A program made the translations under genes and the position numbers. From assembly GCA_036346355.1 (NCBI GenBank), contig CM070579.1:9424001-9488000 (forward strand): DNA of 64,000 bases, written 5' to 3'. A model generated the notes under the pieces. It was not told the origin of the DNA. It made no database searches and worked only from the letters and a program-made list of their open reading frames with translations. The number at the start of each line of letters is the position of its first letter. Within the stretch, counting starts at the first letter, position 1. Below are positions 46,406 to 57,551 of the stretch, one piece after another. Origin of the DNA: Rhipidocladum racemiflorum (lineage: Eukaryota > Streptophyta > Magnoliopsida > Poales > Poaceae).

Positions 46406-48240
46406 ATAGTACCTACCATAGTAAATGACGCATGCACATTAAATATCAACGTACAGTTCATCACATCCCTAATCAATGCTAATATAAAAAAAACATGAAG
46501 TTAATTTTCATATGCTACTGTTCAAGTAATTATGCACCATTATTTATGCCTTATAACATCAATTCATGTACTACTCATTTCACGAACACCGTCATTTCAT
46601 GTCATACTATTTGCACTAACATCACACCAATTATTACTATTATTTACGCATTCTATCGTCAATTCGTGTACTACTCTTTGTAGTATTGCTGTCATTTAAT
46701 GCATGACTCGTTGTTCGAATATTGTCATTTTATTTACGATGTAATGTACTAATACCATCAATTCATGTACTACTAATTGTCTTATTATTGTACTAATCAC
46801 ACAAATATTTTGGTAATATTATTTGAACATTATTAAAGTTATGCATATATTGTAGTATTACTACCATTTTATGTACTACTAATTCTGTCATATCATACTA
46901 GCTAGTACTACAATAATATTACAATATTCATACTAATATTTCACTAAGATTATATCATTGTTTACACCACATACAACATTATCATTACATGTATTAATAA
47001 CACATATGCATTAAATACTTCTAAACAATTCGTCACATACCTAATCAATACTAATATAGAAAATACATAAAGATAGTTTTACTTACTATTAATTCTCTCA
47101 TATCATACTGAAACTACATAAATATTATAATATTCATACTAATATGTCACTAACATTAGGCCATTATTTGCGCACTGTATTGTTACTTCATGTACTATTA
47201 ATTATATTAATATTGACATTACATGTACTAATGCTGTTGTTTTAAGTATTATTAATTGCACTAAATACACACCATAGTTATTTAAGCCTTGGGACCTCAT
47301 TTAATGAAATAGTCATTATACCAACATAGTCATTTCACATACTACTAGTTCTACTAACATCACACTAATTATATCCTATTTCTGCAAATTCGTCGCTATA
47401 GGGGCTATTTTCGAAAAAACATGAGGACGTGGCCAATATAGTAAAATTTTCCACAAATATTGGCACTGCCGAATAATGGAAGTTTTAATGTATTTGGCCC
47501 ATTTCATTTTTGTTTTTCTATTTTTAGGTCACGTTCATCCGTATTAGCACAAATGGCCCCTGTGCACTCAGTGCAGGAGCGTAATTTTTATAATTGTTAT
47601 AATTTTTACAATTCTTTTTTACAATTTTTTGAACAAAACATGAAAATTATATATACCCGGATGAGCAGGATAGATTGCTGCGCGGGAATTTCTGTATTTA
47701 TTTTTTATTTGCTTAACCATTGTACTAGTTAATCCATAGTTTTACAATTTATTTGGTTCAGTGATGACCAACAAAATTATGTAATTATTGACAACAATTT
47801 AATAGTTTTTTTGTTCAGTGATGAGTAGCAAAAAAAAAATGAAATATGAATCGATAGTTTACTATTTACTATATGGCTTATTTGGAAGAAAATAGTAAAG
47901 AGGAAATGTACATACAAATATTAGGGTATGTAGCATGATATTGAAATATTATGATGGCACATTGCATGACTTACGAAATGACATAGCTTGACATACGAAA
48001 TGACGAAAGAGACTTGCCACAAATATTCTCGTAATATTATCCTAACATTATAAAAGTTATGCATACATTGTAGTATTACTATCATTTTATGTACTACTAT
48101 TTCTGTCATATCATACTGGTTCTACACTAATATTACAATATTCATATTAATATTTCATTAACATTATGTCATTATTTATGCCATGTACCATTATTTCATC
48201 TACTGCTAATTATACTATTATTATTTATAGCAAGGGACTG
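46406..48240. repeat. AT-rich degenerate repeats upstream of the MULE transposase
   Basis: Phrases such as TCATTTCATGTACTACTAATT, CTAACATCACACTAATTAT and TACAATATTCATACTAATAT recur from 46500 to 47380 and from 48010 to 48230. A segment at 47690-47870 contains TTTTTTTGTTCAGTGATGAGTAGC twice in variant form, the same family as 32955-33350. No gene seen. Probably MULE subterminal/promoter sequence. Confidence 0.6.
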
Positions 48241-48660
48241 AGTCCATGGGCTGGAGAAACAGACGCCGGTCGATGCTTTTGGCGCTCAGATGGGACAGAG
48301 GGATGGGATGTAAAGATAAATCGCATGATGATAGATGTGCTTTAGCCCAGGCCTGGCTTTGGGGAGATGACGCGTGCCAACGCTAGCCGGGGTTAGTGTG
48401 AGAGAGAGGCGACACGTGGATTGCGGCGCGCATGTGAAAGAGGTGCAGCACCCCTAGGGCATTGCTTTCGGTAGTGCAGCACCCTAGGGCCGCTGCTTCT
48501 TCATAGCCCCTATGGCACCGTTTGCAGCGCTTCCCACCCACTACTCTGGCCCAATTCAGTGCCCCCACAACGTGAAGAGGGCTATTTTTGCAAAATACAC
48601 TGCACATAGGCCATTTTCACAATTAAAATTTTCAAAAGAGTCAATACAATGAAATTTTCG
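48241..48660. other. GC-richer island with possible MULE terminal sequence
   Basis: Contains GCAGCACC-CTAGGGC twice, and at 48580-48650 GGGCTATTTTTGCAAAATAC with GGCCATTTTCACAATTAAAA, resembling 47395-47460 (GGGGCTATTTTCGAAAAAAC with GGCCAATATAGTAAAATTTT) in the same orientation. No inverted partner was found, so a TIR is not proven. Confidence 0.35.
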
Positions 48661-48679
48661 GGGATGGGTGGGTGTATGG

Positions 48680-49070
48680 AACCGTCGGTGAGAAGCATAA
48701 TTATCAATACCAGTACATATCAACCGGTATAGCTAGTATTTACTATTTTGGTATCTAAACCGGTACGAAGTAGCCCTATATACCGTACCGCCTCGATACC
48801 AGTCCGATACAGGTCAATACCAGTCTAATACCAGTCATGTCGGTGGAATTGATAATGTGGTCTATTAAACTATATGTTATATTTAATAGTACTACTATGT
48901 GTTTGGAGTAATATTATAAGTGAACTTTGGTGAATTAAACATGTGTAAACTTATAAATATATATATACTATTATACTAAACCCGAAAAGGTACGTTGGTA
49001 TAGACCGATACCGAAGCGTACTATTCCAAGAGGCAAACCGGTATAACCTCCGGTACGATAAGAGTTTGTG
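48680..49070. repeat. block of CCGGTA/TACCGG motifs
   Basis: AACCGGTATAGC, AAACCGGTACGAAG, ATACCGTACCGCC, GCAAACCGGTATAACCTCCGG and similar motifs occur in both orientations. This is like the interior of the hAT-type element at 13821 but with another motif; ends and target duplication were not found. From 49070 to 50516 no gene is seen; a degenerate Stowaway-like end lies near 49766. Confidence 0.45.
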
Positions 49071-50519
49071 GTTTTACCGATGTGGGGCTGCTCCAAGTGA
49101 GACCGAACTGTCACGGAGACATGTTTTATGTTCTGAATTTTCATTTTTTTCATCATCCATCCTTTTCTTTTATATTCGTAATTTTTTTTGGGATTTTGGT
49201 AAAACCACCTATAGAGTTTGTAAAAAAACAACGTGTATCTCAAAGTTAGTCAAAAACCCACAACAAATTCTATGTTATTACAAATCCACCCTAAAAGCTA
49301 ATTCAATGGCTGAAGCTCCTACATGGCACATGCATAGCAATTCTACTAAATGGTCTTGTGGACTATGAATAGAGAAGACATGCTAGTGCAGAGTAGGATA
49401 CATGGGTCAAATGTGGAATAATAAAGTGCGACACAAGAGTGGGAGAATATAGGAAGAATAAAGGAGGATGGTCAGGTGCGATCATCGATGATGTGGATGT
49501 CCGAGAGGACTCACGCAATATGGATGGACTTCAACATGATACTAGGTTTGTAGTTCTTGATTTCTAGAAGCTTCCTTGAGTAAACTGACCATTGGGAGAG
49601 GGCTTTGCAACCACGTAGAAATTACACGTGGGTTTTCGGTGAATTTTGAGATGTATTTGAGTTTTTGACAAACTTCCTTACTTGCATATATGTTTTTGCA
49701 AAATAAAAAATCTCTATTTTTTCTTTTGAGAGCAGGTGCACTTAGATCCGGTAGATACTACTTCGTTCCAAATATTATATTGTTTATGGTAAGGTATAGC
49801 CGTATAGCCTGCAACGCAAGTGTATAAATTTATCTATCTAATTACCCTAGACGATACTGAAAGTTATAGAAGAAGTACAATTATTTAGTAGCACTTCTAC
49901 GCTAATACCGATTCAACGTGACAAATCTAATATTTTTTTTTATGTATATTAGTGGAACTACACATAATCGAAATGGCATCTATTTTGAAAGAGGGCAGCA
50001 GCTCTGAACCGTAATATCATTGTTGTCAGAACATCACAAGAATGTTATATGACACAGTAAAAGTCTTGCCAAAATCTTCCATTCCTAGCCAGGCCTGAGA
50101 GTCCATGGAGCGATTTAAACCCTGATCTCGTCCCATGTTAATCAGGTATATTACCAGTTGGGCTTGAACTTGATTATTGTCCGTCGATGATTTTATATAC
50201 CATCATAGTTTTGTTTATAAGAAAACAGTATATCCGTTCAAGTATTGATACGATCTTTTGAGGTGCTGAAAAGAGTGGCGTTATATGCTTTTCTTAATCA
50301 TTGATCAGTAATTTATAGACCACCTTTTTTGTGTTTATGTTCTGCAACTTAGCTTACATATTGTACAATGCAAGCTGATATGATTCTGATATATAGTTAG
50401 ACTGAACAGAACACAAGACTTATTTCTTAGTAAGCAATTTATACTAACGGAGTTCAGCATTTGTGAGCTAAAGAAAAGTGCAGCTGAAGTGCCGGCACAG
50501 ATACACTCTAAAGGCATTA

Positions 50520-50540
50520 GACTATGTCCAGCGGTTTCCC
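50520..50540 (+). repeat. left terminal inverted repeat of the Harbinger element
   Basis: About 21 bp, one mismatch to the right end. TTCCCTTCCCATATTCCC motifs continue inward and recur to about 50645 as subterminal repeats. Confidence 0.9.
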
Positions 50541-50918
50541 TTCCCATATTCCCTTCCCATCTCCTGAAGAGAATCCCTTCCCATATTCCATTCCCTTCCC
50601 AGACTGCATCTCCAACAGCATCCCTTCCCTATTCCCTTCCCATCCCTTTATACATATTATAAGAATATACTCTAACCGCCAAGGTGTGTATCCTATTAGG
50701 TATGGTAGATGTATTCCATGTATTTTCGACTTATCCCGTACCGTGTACGATGGAAGTAATAATTTAATATGTTTTGCTTATGCGAGAAGGAAGCAGTTGT
50801 TTTATATGTGTAGCTTCCTAGACAAGGTAGCAGTAATATTTTGTGTGTAGCTTATTGAAGAAGGAAGGGGTAATATTTTATTTGTAGCTTGCAAGGGAAG
50901 GAAGTCAAAATCCCGGGC

Positions 50919-50926
50919 TATATAAA
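50919..50926 (+). promoter_or_regulatory. TATA box of the Harbinger transposase gene
   Basis: TATATAAA about 53-60 bp upstream of the ATG at 50979; a usual distance for a short leader. Confidence 0.7.
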
Positions 50927-50978
50927 GAAGGGTGGGTGTTGTGACAAACATCATCGAAGCTGTGTCGTAGACAGAATC

Positions 50979-52342
50979 ATGAGTTGGTCTGAGGGTTGGC
51001 CGAGCTTTTCTCGGCGAGCTCATCAACTTATTTTGCTGGACAATGAAGAGGAAGATCTGCTACTGCGCATTGCCATTGAGGAGGAGGAACTAGCAGCACA
51101 AGAGAGCGTCCCACGGTGGGGGGGCTCCGTTCCCGGCCGGGCGGTGGTCACCGAGGACACCTGGAGGGTGCGGCTAGGCTATACAACGACTACTTCTCCG
51201 ACACGCCCGTGTATGGCCATGCATTCTTCAGGCGTAGGTATGCAAGAGGAGGTTATTTTCGACGTTGACACCCGCTATTGCATTGATGTGTGCTTTGCAC
51301 GTCCAGGTTCCGGATGAGCAGGAACCTTTTTGTTAGGATTGCAAGTGCTGTGGAGGCCCACAATCCTTGGTTCGCTCAGAGAAGAGATGCTGCCGGAAGG
51401 ATGGGCTTGTCTCCTCTTCAGAAGATGACGGCCGCTATGCGTCAACTTGCATACGGTATATCCGGCGATGCTACTGACGAGTATGTTCGTATTGGTGCGA
51501 GCACTGCCATTGAATCCCTACGGAGGTTTGTTCGTGCCGTAGTGGAGGTATTCAAGGATGAGTACCTCCGAGCACCAACTCAAGCTGACACAGAGCGTCT
51601 GCTTGCGGTTGGGGCGGCGCGTGGATTTCCTGGGATGCTTGGCAGCATTGATTGCATGCATTGGCATTGGAAGAATTGCCCGAAGGCATGGCAGGGTCAA
51701 TTTACTGGGCATGCTCGGAAGCCGACATTAGTTTTGGAGGCTGTGGCCTCGTACGATCTTTGGATTTGGCACGCCTTCTTCGGCATGCCAGGTAGCCTTA
51801 ATGATATTAATGTGCTGCATAGATCAAACGTTCTTTCCAGGTTAACGGATGGTACTAGCCCCCAAGTTACGTACACCATCAACAACAATACGTATGGAAT
51901 GGGGTACTATCTGGCGGACGGTATTTACCCCGAGTGGGCCACATTTGTGAAACCAATTCAGGCTGCTCGAGGGAACAAGCGTGTCCATTTCGGCACTGTG
52001 CAAGCTGCAGTGCGCAAGGACGTGGAGCGTGCTTTCGGTGTACTGCAATCCCGTTTTGCTATTGTTGCAGGGCCGGCCAGGTGTTGGGACCAGTCCACCT
52101 TGCACGACATCATGACTGCATGTATAATCATGCATAACATGATTACTGAGGATGAGAGGGATGGTCCGTCGCAGGAATTCATGTATGACTTCATGGATGA
52201 TCACGTCACTATCTCACGTCCGCCGCGTAGGTCGGTCCTCCGTTTCATCGAGGCGACACAAGAGATCCGTGATAGGAAGAAACATCGGATGCTTATGGAC
52301 GACCTTGTCGAGCACCTATGGTCCATTCATGGGGGGTGCTAG
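50979..52342 (+). pseudogene. PIF/Harbinger DDE transposase, frameshifted near the N-terminus
   Basis: Exon 1 (50979-51237) and exon 2 (51307-52342) join at GCGTAG|GTATGC and CGTCCAG|GTTCCG, giving the family motif FFRRR-FRMSRNLF. Exon 2 carries the DDE_Tnp_4/plant transposon domain: Asp in GSIDCMHWHW (51650-51652), Asp in GSLNDINVLHRS (about 51803) and Glu in DVERAFGVLQSRF (about 52025), so the catalytic triad is intact. It ends at TAG 52340-52342. Exon 1 encodes an acidic EEEDLLLRIAIEEEEL region and SVPGRAVVTED, then the frame must change to read RLYNDYFSDTPVYGHAFF. Exon 1 is one base short for the splice phase, fitting a single-base deletion near 51154-51160. Unless a sequencing error, the copy makes no full transposase. 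Confidence 0.92.
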
Positions 52343-52359
52343 AGTTAGAGTAGAACTGT

Positions 52360-52517
52360 CAATTTCTATTCAGCATTGTATTTCTATTCGGCAATGTAGA
52401 ACTATCAATTTCTATTCAGCAATGTATTTCTATTCGGCAATGTAGTACTATCAATTTCTATTCGGCAATGTAGTAGTACCAACCAAATATTCAGCAATGT
52501 ATTTCTATTCGGCAATG
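52360..52517 (+). repeat. TTTCTATTCRGCAATGTA repeats after the transposase stop
   Basis: About eight copies of an 18-bp unit, TTTCTATTC(A/G)GCAATGTA, with longer-period order (CTATCAATTTCTATTC). Variants recur at about 55045-55075 in the same element. The remainder, 52518-53146, separates the two convergent genes and holds no further gene. Confidence 0.85.
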
Positions 52518-53146
52518 GGTCCATCATATAACACATCGCTTCCTTTGTAGCCTTGCTGTTGTTGATGTACTGATGACAATCCAAGTTGCGCAAATACGGA
52601 GCATTTCAGACTATGCAGGCAAGCAACCCGGGACAAACATAGCAGCGACAAGTTAATGTTGTGTCCAAGGAGTCACCAAGTTTCGCTCGGGACGCTAAGC
52701 AACCATAACCGAGCCATGTATTCTTGTCAGTTTTGATTTGGTCAGGACGCCTGAAGCAACCAAAACGAAAACATGGTGACCCAACAGTACCGAGCTGATC
52801 CACACCCGGGAAAAGCAGCAACCGATCTCCCAAAGCAGCAACAGAACCACAACCATTGCATATCTCCCAAAGCAGCATTATATTTTCACTTCCAACATGA
52901 ACTGACATAATCAATATATTGGAACTTCCAAGCCATTCACTAACTCACAGAACCACAAACATAGCATAGTTGCAGTAATAACTGCTTCCGTACCGCAGCA
53001 ATATGAGGTGACACAAGCAATATATTGCCCGAAGTCCAGCACACAATATTTGTTACGTAGCAGAAACACATTCTTAACGGAAAGTCCAGCACACAAAATA
53101 GTTAATGAACAAGGTACCATAACTTAAAGTGCCAATCGAAGGTACA

Positions 53147-54184
53147 TTACCCCGACCTCCTAGCAATAATCTCCGCCTTGCGACGCGAGAAGTAGTCATG
53201 AGAAGCCTCGTCCATGTTACTGATATCCATTGCCATGATCTTGTCCTCCTCGGTGCGCTTCATGATGGACACCTCCTCACGCCATAGTTCGACCAGTGAA
53301 GCCTTGTGCTTGTTCAGCTCTATTAGCTCCTCTTTGTAGGTGGTAGGACTGACCGAAGACGTGCTGCCACCCCCACCCCGAGCCCTAGCCTTTCGCGCGC
53401 CATCACGGCCAATTGGCCTAGGTAACTCACCAGATCTAGCTGTCATCATATCATCCGGCACCCCAGAAATTGAATCGTGGCAAGCGGCAGTAGACCGAGC
53501 GGACGAGGCATACTCCGTCTTCTGTCGCTTTGCATCTATGTGAGCGCACCACTTTGAGTGCTGACTTAGAGTCGACCAAAGGTGGAGAAAACCAAACGAC
53601 CTGCCCTCGATTTCCTTGAACATCTTCATCGCCATGGCAATCTTGAAACCGGCAAAGGAATAAATATATAAGTGCACATGATAATGTTGACCAATATTAG
53701 ACATACGGAACGTCAATTAACTTATCTTATTTACCCTATTCTCGAGAGTACTGCCGCTAGGGTGAATGTCATCGACCTTAGCCATGTATGCAGAAAATTT
53801 GCTCGAATCAGCGCTGATGGTGGACCAATGATTTATTAAACCCTTCTGAGATCTCGGAGTCCAGTTCGCAATGGCATTGTCCTCACAGTACTTGACAATG
53901 TTGCCCCAGTAGGTGTCGGCTGACTGATCAGTGCCGACGATAGAGTCTTGGCTCACATTCAACCATGCCGACACGAGAAGCTCTTCCTCCGCTGCCTTCC
54001 AAGTTTTCCTCGTAGTCTTCCGAACGGCCTTCTTCTTCTTACCCATCGCTGAACTATTATCTGCCGATTGACCGTCAGACCAAACCGGGGAGAAGCTAGG
54101 TATCTCTGGGAAGGGCAGGCTTGGTTGTGTGCAGTTCATGTTATCAACGCCCTCATTGAGCATAGTTTGCAGAAATGGATCCAT
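53147..54184 (-). CDS. Harbinger Myb/trihelix-like accessory protein (Pong ORF1 type)
   Basis: Exon 1 runs from ATG 54184 (MDPFLQTMLNEG) to 53735 (GAATAGG|GTAAAT) and exon 2 from 53641 (TTTCAAG|ATTGCC) to 53147. Both splice sites are good and the join is in phase. Motifs: a Lys/Arg-rich nuclear signal (KKKKAVRKTTRKTW), a Myb/SANT-like helix block WKAAEEELLVSAWLNVS, YWGNIVKYC and RSQKGLINHWSTIS, then EIEGRSFGFLHLWSTLSQHS and a C-terminal helical region. This is the DNA-binding partner that PIF/Pong transposases need for nuclear import and mobilisation, as known for rice Pong ORF1. No stop or frameshift seen, about 315 residues, so it may be functional. An acceptor (TTTGTGTACAG) upstream of the ATG suggests a 5' UTR intron. 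Confidence 0.85.
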
Positions 54185-54481
54185 GATACCCCTGTTTACA
54201 ATTCTGTACACAAAACACTTAGGTTATGCCATGGATAACATTAGACATTGCAAGTAGATAACATTTTCTTCATGGGTAACTGAGAACACTTGATAATATT
54301 ACACAAGGCAAGTAGTTCAGCCTACACAACATAAGATGTGGACCGTACGTACCACACCACAATAGATAACATTCCACCATACATAACATTAGACATGGAA
54401 GCTAGTCACATTGGACCATGACATAGATGACACACCGTAGTTCTACGAACACACGACCATACATAACATCTACGACATGTC

Positions 54482-56499
54482 TTAATGGTTCAGATGGAAC
54501 GAGCGATCTGACTCCCATCCATCGGACCCCACTCCCTCCAAGCTAGCCCCACTGACGGACTCCTCATTGTCAGCACGGAGAATGTCGTCAGGGTCGACGT
54601 CATTCGAAGGATCATCATCCCCACGATGGTCTGCATTCTCTGCTGCTGCCACTACATGTGCGGCTTTCAAGGTAAGTTCGTCCAAGCGACTAGCGATGGC
54701 ATCCACAGCGAGGAGGGCCTAGTTCAGGGCGATCGAATGGCAACACTGTCTTAGGGCTGAAATTGTCATTTACTATACGCCTAAGAGCTTCGACCTGCAA
54801 CTCAACATTTTCTTTCATGCTTCGCAGATATGCTAGGAGCTTTTGTTCATCCATCTACAGAAATAATATTTGTTATTCTAAATAGTACGCCAGGTAGACA
54901 AATACTTACAATCTCCCAACACCCAGTGAAACAAATGACTCCACACACGGCACAACCATAGCGGCAATACTTAATGACAGAGGCAATATATAATGAAAGT
55001 TACTGAAAGTACTTCCAATCTTGTGATTACAAAAATAGCCGCACCAATTTGTATTCGGCAATGTATTTATATTATGCAATTTTTCCATTGAGAAGTCAAT
55101 GTTGTGTCGTAAGAGTCAGAAAGTTAAAGTTCTGCACAAAAGCACTACAACAATTCATGTCGGATTCGTCAACTCGGGACACCTGAAGTAAGCACTGCCT
55201 CCCAAACTCCCAACACAAGCGACTACTCCAAACCCGGCACAACCATAGCAGTTAGGAAAATAGAAGCAATACTGACAGGAAATACTACCATTCCTGACCA
55301 GCAATAGCAGCCAAACTATTTTCACTTCCTATAGTACCTCACATTTTGGTAAAATACATCATCCAACTGACAGAAATGACAACCATAGCAATGCAGCAAA
55401 AGCAGCAATATATTTTCACTTCAAATAGTAACTGTCATTTACCAAAAAACTTCCAATTGTACTGCATTTTGTATTCAGAACTGTATTTATATTACTCCAT
55501 GTTTTCATTCAGAAGTTATTGTTTTGTCGTTACAGTCACCAAGTTAATGGTCATGCAGAGAAGCACTAGAACCGAGCCAAAATACTTCCAATACTAACAG
55601 CAAATACAACCATAGCATAGCAGCCATAGCATCAATAGATTTTCACTTCCAATAGTAACTGTCATTTACCAAATTACTTGCAAAACTGACAGAAATTACA
55701 ACCATAGCATACCAGCAATAGCAGCAATATATTTTAACTTCCAGAATACTATGAACTGACAACCATATTGTCAGTTTTGCACACATTTACCAAAATACTT
55801 GCCAAACTGACAACCATAGCATAGCAGCAATAGCACCAATATATTTTCACTTCCAACATGAACTGACATTTACCAAATTACTTCCAATACTTTCTGACTA
55901 AATCAATATATTTTCACTGCCAATACTTTCATACACTGACAGAACCACAAACATACCATAGCAGCAGTATGACAGAACCACAAACATAGCATTGCAAGTT
56001 TTTTCACGAACTGATAGAACCACACCTAAGCTACCACTAAAAAGTTTTGAACTGCATATTTGGGGGAAACAATCGAAGCAAACAATCGAAGCTCACATCA
56101 GATCCTGAAGCACAATCGAAGCAAACAAACACAGCAAACCCTAAACGACATCTTGATTCACGACCCTAATCGCATTTTCACAAATCTGAAACCACCAAAT
56201 CGACTACAAAAGTGAGCACCACCGGCCTGTAAATCCACAAAATACGGTCGCCATCGCATATTCACCTACCAAATCGGGCACAAATTTGGGGAAAATTTTG
56301 GAGCAGTTCGGGGGAAATGTACCTTGCGCCGACGCAGGTCTCGACTCCGTGCACGCCGGTGAACAGGCCCAACTCCTCCCTCTTCAGCAACCATCGACGC
56401 GCCGGCCGCCTCCTCCCGAGCCTGCTGTCGCCAAGTCTTTGCTCGCCCTGTGTTCCGCGCCGCTTCCCTCTTCCGCCTAACGCCAAGACGCTCCGCCAT
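54482..56499 (-). CDS. possible third, spliced gene of the Harbinger element
   Basis: Exon 1 (56323-56499) opens with ATG and encodes 59 basic residues (MAERLGVRRKREAARNTGRA ... RSRDLRRRK), ending exactly at CGCAAG|GTACAT. Exon 2 starts at 54854 after TTATTTCTGTAG and continues in phase 0: MDEQKLLAYLRSMKENVELQ (helical, coiled-coil-like), then after a one-base shift near 54717-54725 LAVDAIASRLDELTLKAAHV and an acidic tail (DDDPSNDVDPDDIL) to TAA 54482-54484. Exon 2 is 373 bp, one base over a multiple of three, which fits a single-base insertion. The 1.47-kb intron is repeat-rich. I recognise no family. It could instead be a 5' exon set of the Myb-like gene, but exon 1 is out of frame with that ATG. 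Confidence 0.45.
54900..56010. repeat. degenerate repeats between third-gene exons
   Basis: Phrases ACAACCATAGCATAGCAGCA, AGCAATATATTTTCACTTCC, AACTGTCATTTACCAAA and CTTCCAATACTGACAG recur roughly every 100 bp. Variants also occur at 52860-53000. Likely internal element repeats. Confidence 0.75.
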
Positions 56500-56655
56500 C
56501 ACTGACGAGCGGAAGGGAAGGGAGAGAGAAACTCCCCCGTCCGGGATTCTCTCTCTTATCCCTTCCGCTCCGAGCCCGGGAGGGGAAGCTGCTGGAGCGA
56601 CGAAGTCGTTCCCGAGCGGGGAGTTTTCCCATCACGAGGGGAATGACGAGCGGAT

Positions 56656-56676
56656 GGGAAACCGTTGGACATAGTC
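56656..56676 (-). repeat. right terminal inverted repeat of the Harbinger element
   Basis: Reads GGGAAACCGTTGGACATAGT then C on the plus strand, followed by the TTA target duplication. Subterminal motifs GGGAAGGG lie inward near 56515-56660. Confidence 0.9.
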
Positions 56677-57551
56677 TTAGTAGTTTGAAGCAGAAAATCT
56701 ACAAGGTTAAATGAAACCTTCATTTGCATTGCAAGCTAAGCCCCTTCCCCTCTTCCTCTGTCACTGGGTGCTAGTACGTACAACGGTATAAGGCGAGGAG
56801 TTCGGCCAGATCAATGTTTACATTTTGTCACCCTTCGAAATCCAAAAGTTTAATAAAATCTTATTACTTCAGAAAAAATATGGATAAAATCCAAAAAGAA
56901 AAATTGAAATATGAATTTTTTTGGACGGAGATTTCAGCCAAAAAAACTGAAATTTCGTTCGAAATTGCTGAAATCTCGGTAAATTTCAACTGAACAAATG
57001 GTTCAAACGACGTTAAAAAAATTTGAATTTTTTTTGTGGATGGTCCTGACCCATCATTAATATTCCCATAAAAATTTTAGATGATATTCAAGCTTAAGGA
57101 ATTTTGAAAAATTCTGAAAGTGCTACCACTACTACAAAACTGCACATAGGAGACGCCTATCAGTGGCGGTTTGTTTGGAACCGCCACTAATAGAAATATC
57201 AGTGGCGGTTTTTTAGCTCAAACCGGTGCCAGGATCATCAGTGGCGGTTTTTATTTCGAACCGCCACAGATAACCGAGTATCAGTGGCGGTTTTTGGTTA
57301 GAACCGCCACTGATACTTCGAGCACTATCAGTGGCGGTTCTAACCACAAACCGCCATCGATACTCGTTATCTGTGGCGGTTCGGAATAAAAACCGCCACT
57401 GATACTTGGGAACTATTTGTGGCGGTTCAATGTAAAAACCGTCACTGATAATGGGCGTATTTGTGGCGGTTTTATGTTAGAACCGTCGCAGATACTGTTA
57501 TCTGTGGCGGTTTTTTGATAGAACCGCCACTGATAACTATAGTTACCTAAT

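Larger units (their letters stand above)
50520..56676. mobile_element. PIF/Harbinger (Pong-like) DNA transposon, 6157 bp, both ends present
   Basis: The ends are inverted: GACTATGTCCAGCGGTTTCC at the left and, on the other strand, GACTATGTCCAACGGTTTCC at the right (one mismatch). They are flanked by TTA target duplications (50517-50519 and 56677-56679), the hallmark of PIF/Harbinger. Inside are a plus-strand DDE transposase gene (50979-52342), a minus-strand Myb-like gene (53147-54184) in convergent arrangement, and a possible third gene (54482-56499, minus). Both main genes of an autonomous Pong-type element are present; the transposase has one frameshift near its N-terminus. Intergenic parts are rich in short repeats. 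Confidence 0.95.

Noticed and set aside
47390..48650. MULE terminal inverted repeats formed by the GGGCTATTTT sequences at 47.4 and 48.6 kb
   Set aside because: The two are in the same orientation and no inverted partner or 9-bp duplication was found on the left side.
56262..56505. Plus-strand frames over the right side of the Harbinger element
   Set aside because: They mirror the minus-strand exon 56323-56499, which has a start codon and a splice donor; the plus frames have neither.
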